NCBI RefSeq assembly: GCF_014750685.1 | Contig: NZ_JAAXGE010000008.1 | Span: 103,723 to 167,722, forward strand | DNA length: 64,000 bases | Reading direction: 5' to 3' | Source of the DNA: Bacteroides sp. GM023 | GTDB taxonomy: Bacteria; Bacteroidota; Bacteroidia; Bacteroidales; Bacteroidaceae | Shown: in pieces, positions 44,801 to 53,583 of the stretch | Layout of the letters: the number at the start of each line of letters is the position of its first letter | How positions within the stretch are numbered: position 1 is the stretch's first letter | Notes under the pieces: generated by a model | Databases searched by the model: none | What the model was told of the DNA's origin: nothing | The model's input: the letters and a program-made list of their open reading frames with translations, nothing else | Made by a program: the position numbers and the translations under genes

Positions 44801-45244
44801 ATGGCTAATGGTGGCTCTATGGATACAGGTAATGGCGATTGGGGAGCAGGCGGAGTAGGTATCGTACCTTTCACCGGCATGGGACTGAATCCGAGTAATG
44901 TTATTACCAAAGCACTGGATCGCTGGACGGAAGACAATCCGCGTGCAGATGCATGGTATCCGCGTATGACCGCCAATGCCAGTACCAGTGACAATAACTA
45001 TGTAAACAGTACACACTGGCTGAAAAACGGTAACTACCTGCGTCTGAAACAAGCATCATTGGGATATACTCTTGAGAACAAGAAACTGATGGACAAGGGA
45101 ATAGAATACCTCTATTTCTACCTGTCCGGACAAAACCTGTTGACCTTCTCCAAATTCAAACTGTGGGATCCCGAACTTGGCTCTAACGGTGCGAAATATC
45201 CGCTATCACGCATGGTGACCTTGGGAATGAGAGTTTCATTTTAA
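41801..45244 (+). CDS. SusC/RagA family TonB-dependent transducer
   Basis: The 1147-residue outer membrane importer takes up oligosaccharides bound by its SusD partner and signals to the anti-sigma factor. It has a signal peptide to about residue 45. The STN signalling domain spans about 48-115 (LTLNMKSVTLKQFVEAV), and the CarboxypepD-like domain about 130-205 (SIPGASVKLLNATTGVITDIDG). The TonB box/plug entry reads EEVVVVAYGAQKKVTMTGSV, followed by the plug and the beta-barrel. The STN domain, present only in signalling members, fits the adjacent FecR protein. Expression likely depends on the divergent sigma factor and is opposed by the antisense RNA. Confidence 0.96.
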   Translation: MKNISIPKGVRGFILPSSFWGKLRLCTWQILFLLFFVPAQSWSQQSELLTLNMKSVTLKQFVEAVQTQSGYSFLYKDNQLNTNQRITVSAKKQSIDVVLEQAFKGKGISWKIQGKQILLFPAKEESAAGAGTKKSRTVKGNVTTTTGESIPGASVKLLNATTGVITDIDGFYMITVPDGQTTLEYRFMGYEARTVKVGNQTTINVSLEEATSSLEEVVVVAYGAQKKVTMTGSVASVNIGSLKTPVANLSNALQGKVAGIISVQSSGEPGYDNSTFTIRGIGTFTGNTSPLVIVDGVQRDDVNSTYGGAYNNIDPEDIVSISLLKDASATAVYGAKGANGVMIITTKRGTVGKPKISIKAETGFTNFTKVPEMLSGVDYMMLYNESRRNSGLNEVYSREQILKTESGLDPYLYPNVDWINQIYKKASSVSNVNLNISGGSDLVRYYLSASFYNQGGQYNVKDENGYNPNLNYKRYDFRSNVDVNITKTTLLQMNLSAIMVDSRYPGISSSKLWYEAFSTSPVAFPVRYPDGRWAGPPANAGSNPMNEVQNTGYTDTFRPALQSVFTVNQKLDFITKGLSAYVRFSFDSYSEFNNKRTGGVDLWYANQRDGNGELIFGKPIKEGSDELYYEHSDTGERVIYTEANIAYDRTFGSHNINGMVLYNMRNRMIATAGSAIASIPYRNQAVAARLGYGYKDRYLAEINGSYTGSENFAPGHRFGFFPAASVGWVISHEPFFQNLVQTVDLLKLRASYGIVGNDNIGGTGDRFAYFTQFGSGNSYGFGPNGNLVYGIRETLLGSDKLTWEKSYKTNIGLEMMLWGKLNLTLDYYWERRKDILIQRSSLPSMAGFDAAIYANMGEMDNKGLDANLEYQTRIANKVGLRLYGNVTYSKNKIVFRDEPDMQYAYQKSEGTRYGEYYGYIADGYFQSWEEIANSPKQLRELAPGDIKYKDLNNDNVIDANDQCYLGKSWFPSWSYGMGFNINYHNFDLSLFFQGVSDVSIMANGGSMDTGNGDWGAGGVGIVPFTGMGLNPSNVITKALDRWTEDNPRADAWYPRMTANASTSDNNYVNSTHWLKNGNYLRLKQASLGYTLENKKLMDKGIEYLYFYLSGQNLLTFSKFKLWDPELGSNGAKYPLSRMVTLGMRVSF

Positions 45245-45256
45245 TCTAATCAAGCA

Positions 45257-47134
45257 ATGAAAACAATGAAAAAAATATTTAACCGTATATTGGCTGCCGG
45301 ATTATTATCTATTGGCGCGATGGGAATGGTCACTTCCTGTGACTATCTGGATCAGAAGCCTGAGAATCTGAAAACATCGGATATGATCTGGGAAACCCGT
45401 ACAGATGCAGAATCTTACTTATATAATATCTACGGATATATCTGGCTATCTACGGATGATCCGGTCGTATTTGGCTTTGCCGATGAAAGTTCTTGCGTCT
45501 TTTCCAATACGAATGTCCGCAAAATGGTGGAAGGCAATTGGGGCCCTTCCAATACACTGGGAGATAATAAATGGAATGCCGCTTATCGGGGCATCCAGAA
45601 AGCACTTATTTTTGAAGAGAATATAGACCGTGTTCCCGAAGGTGTGTTGAGCACAGACCTGAAGATACAGTACAAGGCAGAATCACGCTTCCTGCGCGGA
45701 TGGTTCTATTGGAACATCTTGCGCCTGTACGGCCCGTTTGTGATTTTTGATAAGCCCGTCGAACAGGACGAAGACTTTAATAAATACGTGCGTCGTCCGT
45801 TTGAAGAATGTGTAGAATATGTTTGTGGACTAATGGAATCCACGCTGGGCGAACTCCCGGAAGTATGGACTTCCACGGCATATTTGGGACGTCCTACGAA
45901 AGGCGCCGCCTTGGCCGTTATCTCACAAGTACGTTTACTGGCAGCCAGCGAACTTTGGAATGGAAATCCCCGTCTAAAGGATTTCAAGAATAAGGACGGC
46001 GAACTGCTGGCACCGCAGACCAAAGATAACGAAAAGTGGCGGATTGCCGCTGAGGCTGCCGAAGATGTGATTGATTTGGGAATTTACCACCTCTACCGCA
46101 ATACGGAAAGCGGTGACAGAACCTTTGACCCTTATTTGTCTTTCCGCGATTTGTTTATGTCCGGCAATCATGCCGAAGTCATATTCGCTACGCATAAATC
46201 AGGAGACTGGCAGTGGGGATATGACAAACGTTGCAACCCGAAAAACGGTGGATATAGTATGCAGAATGCGACACAAAATATCGTAGACGCATTCTTGACC
46301 CGTGACGGACTGGACATCAATGATGATGGAAACTATACCGAAGCAGGATTCGCGAAAGAAGACGACCCCGCAGAATACGGAAAAGTCCGTAATGAAATAA
46401 ATCGTGGATACCGCAAGGGAGAATCGAATATGTACGTCAACCGTGAACCCCGTTTCTATGCTTCCGTACATTACAATGGACGTCCCGTACTTTCTGCCAT
46501 TACCGTAGACGACCGCAACTACTTCTCATCCGACAAGAATAAGGACGGATTCGGAAGAGCGGAATATTACTATTCGGGTGCATCGGGCGCAGGAACGCAA
46601 ATGACCGACTTTACCGGCTACAATGTAGCGAAGAAAGTAAGTACCTCTTCCAGTATCCGTAACGACCAGGGGGTGTATCGTCCGTTTATACATATTCGTT
46701 ACGCCGAGATACTCTTGAACTATATGGAAGCGATGAATGAATACAACCCTGAAGATTCCAAGATTATCAGCTACTTTAATGAAATCCGTGACCGTGCAGG
46801 TATTCCGAAGATTATGGCTACCTACCCGCAGGATTTGGGAGACAAGGACAAAATGCGTGAATGGATTCTTCGTGAACGTCAAATCGAACTGGCTTTCGAA
46901 GGCGACCGTTTTTGGACTCTTGCCCGCCGCCTGCTTTACGAAAAAGAAGAAAACCGCAAGATCTATCGCATGAATGTGCTTGCCGACGACCAGGGACAAG
47001 GCTTTGCTTTTGAAGGTTTCTATGAACGTAAAATCTTGCAGACCAGATTTTGGGATAATAAGATGTACCTGTATCCTATCTATCAGACAGAGATTGACCG
47101 CGGACGTGGCCTGGTACAGAATCCGGGATGGTAA
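45257..47134 (+). CDS. SusD/RagB family glycan-binding lipoprotein
   Basis: The 625-residue surface lipoprotein has a lipobox at MVTSCDYL (about residues 23-30). SusD-type sequence follows: KTSDMIWETRTDAESYLYNIYGYIW, then SRFLRGWFYWNILRLYGPFVI, and near the end IRYAEILLNYMEAMNEY and RERQIELAFEGDRFWTLARR. It forms the lid of the SusC channel. It lies 12 bases after susC, the invariant PUL pair. Confidence 0.96.
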   Translation: MKTMKKIFNRILAAGLLSIGAMGMVTSCDYLDQKPENLKTSDMIWETRTDAESYLYNIYGYIWLSTDDPVVFGFADESSCVFSNTNVRKMVEGNWGPSNTLGDNKWNAAYRGIQKALIFEENIDRVPEGVLSTDLKIQYKAESRFLRGWFYWNILRLYGPFVIFDKPVEQDEDFNKYVRRPFEECVEYVCGLMESTLGELPEVWTSTAYLGRPTKGAALAVISQVRLLAASELWNGNPRLKDFKNKDGELLAPQTKDNEKWRIAAEAAEDVIDLGIYHLYRNTESGDRTFDPYLSFRDLFMSGNHAEVIFATHKSGDWQWGYDKRCNPKNGGYSMQNATQNIVDAFLTRDGLDINDDGNYTEAGFAKEDDPAEYGKVRNEINRGYRKGESNMYVNREPRFYASVHYNGRPVLSAITVDDRNYFSSDKNKDGFGRAEYYYSGASGAGTQMTDFTGYNVAKKVSTSSSIRNDQGVYRPFIHIRYAEILLNYMEAMNEYNPEDSKIISYFNEIRDRAGIPKIMATYPQDLGDKDKMREWILRERQIELAFEGDRFWTLARRLLYEKEENRKIYRMNVLADDQGQGFAFEGFYERKILQTRFWDNKMYLYPIYQTEIDRGRGLVQNPGW

Positions 47135-47171
47135 ATTTTACCCGATAATATAAAACTAATAAGATAGCAAA

Positions 47172-48800
47172 ATGAAAACATTTTCATACTATATATCTAT
47201 GGCTGTTATCCTGACAGCAGCCATTTTCACCGGAGGTTGTACGGACGATGATGAAAAGTCGTTGTCGCTCCGTACCGGAGAGCTTTCTATTTATGATTTT
47301 GCTCCGAATACAGGAAAAGGCGGCACGCAATTACTGATAAACGGAGAGCAGTTTCCCCTGGATGCAGCTTCTATCAGCGTGACCATCAATGAAGTGGAAC
47401 TCTCCATCCTGCGCTCCAATGAAGAACAGTTATTGGTCGAAGTTCCTGATAATGAAGCGATAGGGACAGCTCCTATTGTCATCAAGACAAAAGGAAAGAC
47501 CACCCAATCGGAAGTAAACTTTGCTTTCCAAAAAACAGCCATCACAGGCTTTTCTCCTGCTTACGGAAAAGTAGGGACGAAAGTACGCATCTATGTGGAG
47601 AACTTGCCGGCGGAAATCAAGAACCCGACTGCAACGTATAATGGCATTACAGCAGAATGTACGGCAGAAGAAGGTTATTTCCAGGTGACTATTCCTGAAG
47701 CGGATTTCGGTTCTTATCCTATTATCATCAGCTTCAACGGAAGAACGCTTTCTACGGGCGAGTTTGAATATAAAGACCTCTTGTTCGAGCGTACGGTTAC
47801 CACGCTGCCGGGAAGTTCCGAATTTAATATTATATGTGCGGATTGGGAATACCGCCGGGGTGGTATCGCAGTAGATGACGATGGCAACGTATATCTGACG
47901 GATATAGGCAATTTGCGTATTCGTAAAATCACGCCCGACGGAACCGTCAGCGAAGTGGCTGGTACAGGAACGGAAAATGATGTAGACTGGGGACTTAACT
48001 GGCGATTGGAAAATGGCGGCGCTGGTTCATATAACGCAGTAATGCGTCCCACTGATGTAAAGGTTGACAGTAAAGGAAATATGTATGTCAGCGATGACTG
48101 GACTTCGGCAACCATATGTTTTGAACCGGATGGCAAAGCTCTTTACATGGGATGGCAGGTAGCTGTCAGTCTGGCGATTGACGAGGCAAGTAACCGCCTT
48201 TACAGTATGACTTCAAATGGTAATATTCTTCTGAAGGATTTGAATGATTACGGTGGTTATCCGAGTAATCATGGTACTGTGATTGTCACCGGCAATGGCA
48301 GCCCGGGCGGAATGGATGTAGATAAAATGACGGGAGACCTTTATGTAACGAATATCGGAACCCATCAAATTATTAAATATGTCAAGGATCGTTGGGATGA
48401 CCCGATTGTGATAGCCGGCAGCGGGCGGAGCGGATACTCCGACGGCGCGTACAATGAAGCTACATTTACCAGCCCGTGGGGAATCGCTGTTACGCCGGAC
48501 GGAAACATCTTGGTGGCAGGCAATGGCACGTCAGATGCTTCGACAGTCAGTGCCGACCAGAGTATTCGTTACATAGACCAGAAAACAGGAATGGTTTCCA
48601 CCTTCGCCGGTTCGGGAACATCCGGCAATACGGACGGTAACTTCGAAGTACTCTCCTATGCAGGAATCAATTCCACCATCGAGAGCCTGCCTGCTGCCTT
48701 TGGTGCTCCCTCTTCTGTATGCGTCGGCAAGGACGGCACGGTGTATGTGTTAGACCGCCGGAATAATTGTGTAAAGAAAATAACAACCGTAGAAAAATGA
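47172..48800 (+). CDS. TIG/NHL-repeat surface lipoprotein, probable glycan-binding protein
   Basis: The 542-residue protein has a lipoprotein signal (lipobox TGGC). Two IPT/TIG immunoglobulin-like domains follow at about residues 35-205 (DFAPNTGKGGTQLLINGEQF; GFSPAYGKVGTKVRIY). A beta-propeller of NHL-type repeats spans about 220-540 (DDDGNVYLTDIGNLRIRKI; PDGTVSEVAGTG). Its place after susD is where surface glycan-binding proteins are encoded. Its stop overlaps the next start (ATGA). Confidence 0.85.
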   Translation: MKTFSYYISMAVILTAAIFTGGCTDDDEKSLSLRTGELSIYDFAPNTGKGGTQLLINGEQFPLDAASISVTINEVELSILRSNEEQLLVEVPDNEAIGTAPIVIKTKGKTTQSEVNFAFQKTAITGFSPAYGKVGTKVRIYVENLPAEIKNPTATYNGITAECTAEEGYFQVTIPEADFGSYPIIISFNGRTLSTGEFEYKDLLFERTVTTLPGSSEFNIICADWEYRRGGIAVDDDGNVYLTDIGNLRIRKITPDGTVSEVAGTGTENDVDWGLNWRLENGGAGSYNAVMRPTDVKVDSKGNMYVSDDWTSATICFEPDGKALYMGWQVAVSLAIDEASNRLYSMTSNGNILLKDLNDYGGYPSNHGTVIVTGNGSPGGMDVDKMTGDLYVTNIGTHQIIKYVKDRWDDPIVIAGSGRSGYSDGAYNEATFTSPWGIAVTPDGNILVAGNGTSDASTVSADQSIRYIDQKTGMVSTFAGSGTSGNTDGNFEVLSYAGINSTIESLPAAFGAPSSVCVGKDGTVYVLDRRNNCVKKITTVEK

Positions 48801-50119
48801 TAAGTCTTATGAAACTGAACATTATTCAATATATTACTTTGGCTTTGCTGGTATGCAGTACAAGTCTGCTTAGCAGTTGTAAGGACGACGACGGGCACGA
48901 TGCCGGCAGTCCGGTGGTAGTGAACCGTTTCTATCCGACCAGCGGTAGCGCCGGAACGGAAATCCTTATTACCGGAAAGAACTTCTCGGAGAATCCGGAA
49001 GATATCTCGGTGACTTTAGGAAACATCCCCTTAAAAGTGCTGAGTTGCAACATGAACAATATCATGGCTATTGTTCCGCCCAAGTTGGGCGACGGCGTGC
49101 TGACAGTTACTGTTGCCAACCGCGAGCCCGTCCGCACCATTGAAGCATTCACCTATTCGTTCTCAGCGGTAGTTACCACCTTTGCCGGTAGCAACAATGG
49201 CGAACCGGGATACCAGGATGGCATTGGAAGCGAAGCACTGTTTTTCTTTGACGGTGCCAAGGGAGATCCTGCCGAAGACTGGCGGAAAGGTTCCATTTGT
49301 GTCGATAACGACGGCAACGTGTATGTAGGCGACTGTGTCAACTACTGTGTCCGCAAGATTACTCCCGACGGAACTGTTACCACTTTGGCCGGACTCGCCG
49401 GAAACAGAGGTGACATAGACGGAACAGGAGCACAAGCCCGCTTCAACGGACTTTATGGCATGGATTGTGATGCGGAAGGCAATATCATCATGACCGATGT
49501 GTTCGGATGGAAAATCAGGAAGATAACTCCTGACGGCGTAGTTACCACACTTGGTGAGACTAGCTTTGAACCGTGGATGCTGACTGTGGATAAGAACAAC
49601 GGAGATATTTTTGTCTCATCCAATAGCGGTATATATAAATGGACCAAAGACGGTTCTATCCAAATTTCTACCGGTAATTTCAGAGGACTTGCTTTGGACA
49701 AGGAAGGCAATTTGTACGGAGCCGATCAGATATTGAATGGCATAGTCAAATTCAAGGCGGGTACTTGGGAAGCGGAGACTCTGACAGGCAAGGGCACGGC
49801 AGGATATTTGAACGGATCCTTTGAAGACGCCCTCTTTACATATCCATGTGATTTGGCCATTGATTCGAATGGAGATATTTACGTGGCCGGTAATGGTTCA
49901 TGGAATGGCGGTGAGAATCTCGACCAAAGTATTCGTTTGCTCGATATGACAAACAGAACCGTACGCTTAGTCGCGGGAGGTACTCAGGAAGGATATGTAG
50001 ACGCCAATGGCTCGTCAGCCGTTTTCGCAGGCCCGCAGGATCTAGCTGTCGATAAGAACGGCGTGATTTATGTCTATGACAAGAAGAATAATGTAATAAG
50101 AAAAATAGTTTACGAGTAA
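48797..50119 (+). CDS. Second TIG/NHL-repeat surface lipoprotein
   Basis: The 440-residue product resembles the preceding gene but has a single TIG domain (FYPTSGSAGTEILITGKNF). It is followed by NHL repeats (VDNDGNVYVGDCVNYCVRKI; DCDAEGNIIMTDVFGWKIRKI; DKNGVIYVYDKKNNVIRKI). The lipobox is LLSSCKDD. The start at 48797 overlaps the previous stop as ATGA; an ATG at 48809 (MKLNIIQ) is an equally good signal-peptide start. Probably a cell-surface glycan-binding partner of SusC/D. Confidence 0.84.
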   Translation: MISLMKLNIIQYITLALLVCSTSLLSSCKDDDGHDAGSPVVVNRFYPTSGSAGTEILITGKNFSENPEDISVTLGNIPLKVLSCNMNNIMAIVPPKLGDGVLTVTVANREPVRTIEAFTYSFSAVVTTFAGSNNGEPGYQDGIGSEALFFFDGAKGDPAEDWRKGSICVDNDGNVYVGDCVNYCVRKITPDGTVTTLAGLAGNRGDIDGTGAQARFNGLYGMDCDAEGNIIMTDVFGWKIRKITPDGVVTTLGETSFEPWMLTVDKNNGDIFVSSNSGIYKWTKDGSIQISTGNFRGLALDKEGNLYGADQILNGIVKFKAGTWEAETLTGKGTAGYLNGSFEDALFTYPCDLAIDSNGDIYVAGNGSWNGGENLDQSIRLLDMTNRTVRLVAGGTQEGYVDANGSSAVFAGPQDLAVDKNGVIYVYDKKNNVIRKIVYE

Positions 50120-50128
50120 TTAAGGGGG

Positions 50129-50181
50129 ATGGAGGCGGTGAGGAATGCTTCTGCATAATTGAGCCGCCTCTTCCATTTTTC
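50129..50181 (+). terminator. Intra-PUL terminator or attenuator
   Basis: ATGGAGGCGG (50129-50138) pairs with CCGCCTcttCCAT (50164-50176), with a 3-base bulge, followed by T5. It separates the binding-protein genes from the downstream enzyme genes and should lower their expression. Confidence 0.65.
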
Positions 50182-50214
50182 AGTTTTTAATAGGGTATTT
50201 AAAAAGAAATACAG

Positions 50215-51891
50215 ATGAGAAAGAAAATGATTCTAATGGCTTTGGCCTTGTTCATTGGTCTTAGTGCATGTGGAAGTGACGATAAGGAGCTCACGGGCGA
50301 ACCGGGAAACGAACAAGGGGGCAATGGCGGGGACGATCCGAATAATCCCGACGATCCTTCCGGCAGTGAACCGGTGAGTTGGTATGTGGCTACCACAGGC
50401 AATGACGCAAACAGCGGTACTGTTGAAAGTCCTCTGAAAAGTGTCTCAAAAGCATTGCTGCGTGTCAATCCCGGCGATACGATTTTCCTTCGGGAAGGCG
50501 CGTACCACGAGTTTGTCACTCCGACACGTTCGGGGAAAAAAGGCAAACTGGTAACAGTAAAAAGCTATCCGGGCGAAACGGCCAAGATTGACGGAACCGG
50601 ACTGACTATCAAAGGATGGTTCAGCGCCCTGGTGCAACTGAAAAGCATCCAATACATGACCTTTGAAAACCTGCATATCTGCAACGCAACAAATTCGGAT
50701 GTCAACACCGACCCCGAAGGTGTATATATCAACGGAGTGTCAAGAGACATCACTTTCCGTAACTGCAAAATCTATAATATCAAAAGCACCTGTCTTGCAG
50801 GACACAACAACGGTGACTGGCGTAGCGCACACGCATTCCTGGTGATAGGCGACGATAACGGAACTCCGATACGTAACCTGACCATCGAAAAATGTGAAAT
50901 CTACGATATACACACCGGAACGAGTGAGACGCTGACCATCGCCGGAAATGTGGATGGCTTCACCATACAGGATTGCGAAGTGCATGATGTGGAGAATATC
51001 GGCATCATCGTGGCGGGTGGAGATAACCTGAACGCAGGCGGCGATATATCCGTGAATTATGCCCGCAACGGAGTAGTGAGACGCAACAAGGTGTACAGAT
51101 GTTCCCACCAGGTTTCAAAAGACTTTTGGGAAGGCGTCTATAATAATCCTGCTGCCTATGGAGCCATCGGAATATATGTCTGCGGCGGTGCAAGCACCGT
51201 CATCGAGCAGAACATCGTATGGGAGTGCGACCGTGCCATCGGCCTGATAAGCGAGAGCGATGTACTGGCAACCAAAGACTGTATCGTGCGCAATAACTTT
51301 GTTTACAACAACTATCGTACAGGTATTTATCTGGGTGATTATATCGGCTATACCATAGGCGGTACGTCCGGATGCTATGTAGTAAACAACACCCTCTACC
51401 ACAATAACCTGGTTGGCGGCGCACTGAACGGACACAATAATTCAGCGAACATCAATGACGAAAAGGACAGTGAGGGTGAAATCCGCCTGGCAGAAAATTG
51501 TACCAACAATACAATTATGAACAACCTCATTTACGCAGTGACCGACAGGGATATTTTCGTCCGTAAGTACACCAAGTCCGGCAGCAAGAATAAAATAGGG
51601 TACAACCTCTATTATTCTCCGACTACCACCAATCACAAATGGTTCTGGGACGGTGTAGAATACACGAGTTTCACAGCATGGCAGAAAGCCAGCGGCGATG
51701 AAAACTCAGTCTATAATGTCGCCCCCTTGTTGCAAAGCCCCAGTCTCCCCAATCCCAACCTGCACTTGCAGCCGGGTTCGCCCGCAAAGGGGAAAGGGCA
51801 TTTCATTGCTGCCTATTTCGTTGGCAACTATGATATTGACGGTGACGTGCGTTATAGCGGGACGACGATTAGCATAGGTGCCGATCAGTAA
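50215..51891 (+). CDS. Right-handed beta-helix lipoprotein, DUF1565-like
   Basis: The 558-residue protein has a lipobox at LSAC, then a Gly/Asp/Asn/Pro-rich linker (about 22-55). The parallel beta-helix domain starts with WYVATTGNDANSG and SPLKSVSKALLRVNPGDTIFLREG. Repeating coils with Asn ladders follow (VVNNTLYHNNLVGG; NNTIMNNLIY). Such folds occur in polysaccharide lyases and glycoside hydrolases, but no catalytic set is recognised. It could be a surface enzyme or glycan-binding protein. The next gene is a close paralogue. Confidence 0.82.
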   Translation: MRKKMILMALALFIGLSACGSDDKELTGEPGNEQGGNGGDDPNNPDDPSGSEPVSWYVATTGNDANSGTVESPLKSVSKALLRVNPGDTIFLREGAYHEFVTPTRSGKKGKLVTVKSYPGETAKIDGTGLTIKGWFSALVQLKSIQYMTFENLHICNATNSDVNTDPEGVYINGVSRDITFRNCKIYNIKSTCLAGHNNGDWRSAHAFLVIGDDNGTPIRNLTIEKCEIYDIHTGTSETLTIAGNVDGFTIQDCEVHDVENIGIIVAGGDNLNAGGDISVNYARNGVVRRNKVYRCSHQVSKDFWEGVYNNPAAYGAIGIYVCGGASTVIEQNIVWECDRAIGLISESDVLATKDCIVRNNFVYNNYRTGIYLGDYIGYTIGGTSGCYVVNNTLYHNNLVGGALNGHNNSANINDEKDSEGEIRLAENCTNNTIMNNLIYAVTDRDIFVRKYTKSGSKNKIGYNLYYSPTTTNHKWFWDGVEYTSFTAWQKASGDENSVYNVAPLLQSPSLPNPNLHLQPGSPAKGKGHFIAAYFVGNYDIDGDVRYSGTTISIGADQ

Positions 51892-51965
51892 CCACGCAAT
51901 GAAATAGATAAACTCAAAGATTTTTCAATTAAACTCAATGATTTTCAATTAAAAGCAAAATAGAA

Positions 51966-53546
51966 ATGAGAAAAAGTTTTTGCTCGCTCATCAGCTTTCT
52001 TCTATTTAGCTTGTTGGCGTGCGGAGCTACCCCTGCCCATTGGTATGTAGCCCCGACCGGTAACGACGCGAATGATGGAAGTAAAAGAAAACCACTCAAG
52101 ACGATAGCCAATGCACTGCAACGTGTCAACCCCGGCGATACCGTTTTCCTGCGTGAAGGCTCATACGGCGAATTTGTCGTCCCCACACGTTCGGGAAAGC
52201 CCGGCAAGATGATAACATTGAAAAGTTATCCCGGCGAGACAGCCAAGATAGACGGTTCCGACCTGTATATCAAAGGGTGGGGGAATGCACTGGTACAGCT
52301 TAACAGCATCGACTATATGCAATTTGAAAACCTGCATATCTGCCATGCCCATGATTCGGAGAACAACACCGACCCGGAAGGTATCTATATAAGCGGTACT
52401 TCCGCCAATATCACCTTCCGCGGATGCAAAGTGTACGACATAAAGAATGATTGTCCGCTGGTCGATGCCAAAGGTGACTGGCGCAGCGCGCATGCCATCC
52501 TGGTGCTAGGCAATAACGACAACACCCCGATTCGTAATCTGCTGATAGAAAAATGCGAGATATTCGAGATTCATAGCGGCACTAGCGAAGCCTTCACACT
52601 GGCAGGCAACGTGGTCGATTTCACGATTCAGGATAATGAAGTGCATGATGTGGAAAACATCGGTATCATTATCGCGGGCGGAGATAATCTGAACCCTCAT
52701 GGCGATATTTCGGTCAACTATGCGCGCAACGGAATAGTGCGGCGCAATAAAGTATATCGCTGCACGCACGAAAAGTCACAGGACTATTGGAGCCAGTCCG
52801 TATCCAATGGCGGAGCGATTGGCATCTACCTGTGCGGCAACGGCAATACGATTGTAGAACAGAATGAAGTCTTTGAATGTGACCGGGGAATCGGGCTGTG
52901 CAGCGAAAGCTACAAACTGCAAACCAAGGACTGCATCGTACGCAACAATTTCGTGTACAACAACTTCCGCACCGGCATCTATATGGGAGCTTATCTCGGT
53001 TTCGACGGCCTGAGCACCAAAAGCTGCTATGTGGTGAACAACACCCTGTTCAACAACAACCTGAAAGGCGGACAACTGGACGGCACGAACAACTATCTCA
53101 AAGTGAACGACCGCGACAACAGCAGTGAAGGTGAAATCCGCCTGTCCGAATTGTGCGAGGAGAATGTGATAGCCAACAATATCATTTACGCCCTGTCGGA
53201 CAGAGACATCTTTATCCGCAAATACACCACCTCGGGAAAGAATAACTTTATCGGCGGCAATATCTATTTCTCACCGAACAGGAAGAACCATAAATGGATG
53301 TGGGACGGCAAAGAATATACCGACTTTTCCGCCTGGCAGACCGCAAGCGGCGACCAAACATCGGTATTCAATGTAGACCCGCTACTGAAAAGCACCCGTA
53401 CGCAACAACCGGACTTACACTTGAAATCCGCCTCGCCGGCCATCGCCACCGGCCTTGTATATCAAGGCTATGTCACCGGAATGTTCGACATCGACGGTGA
53501 CAAGCGTTGCGAGATTCATTCTATTAATATAGGCGCCGATCAATAA
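51966..53546 (+). CDS. Right-handed beta-helix lipoprotein, paralogue
   Basis: The 526-residue protein aligns along its whole length with the preceding gene product, sharing NPGDTxFLREG, SYPGETAKIDG and DVENIGIIxAGGDNLN. It has a lipobox (LLACGA) but lacks the linker. The duplication is tandem. The 74-base gap between them contains a short direct repeat (ACTCAA.GATTTTTCAATT type at 51911 and 51932). Function is unknown; a lyase-like or binding role on the PUL glycan is possible. Confidence 0.82.
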   Translation: MRKSFCSLISFLLFSLLACGATPAHWYVAPTGNDANDGSKRKPLKTIANALQRVNPGDTVFLREGSYGEFVVPTRSGKPGKMITLKSYPGETAKIDGSDLYIKGWGNALVQLNSIDYMQFENLHICHAHDSENNTDPEGIYISGTSANITFRGCKVYDIKNDCPLVDAKGDWRSAHAILVLGNNDNTPIRNLLIEKCEIFEIHSGTSEAFTLAGNVVDFTIQDNEVHDVENIGIIIAGGDNLNPHGDISVNYARNGIVRRNKVYRCTHEKSQDYWSQSVSNGGAIGIYLCGNGNTIVEQNEVFECDRGIGLCSESYKLQTKDCIVRNNFVYNNFRTGIYMGAYLGFDGLSTKSCYVVNNTLFNNNLKGGQLDGTNNYLKVNDRDNSSEGEIRLSELCEENVIANNIIYALSDRDIFIRKYTTSGKNNFIGGNIYFSPNRKNHKWMWDGKEYTDFSAWQTASGDQTSVFNVDPLLKSTRTQQPDLHLKSASPAIATGLVYQGYVTGMFDIDGDKRCEIHSINIGADQ

Positions 53547-53583
53547 AGTATCTGCCCTTTTCACCCGTTCAAATATACAAACC

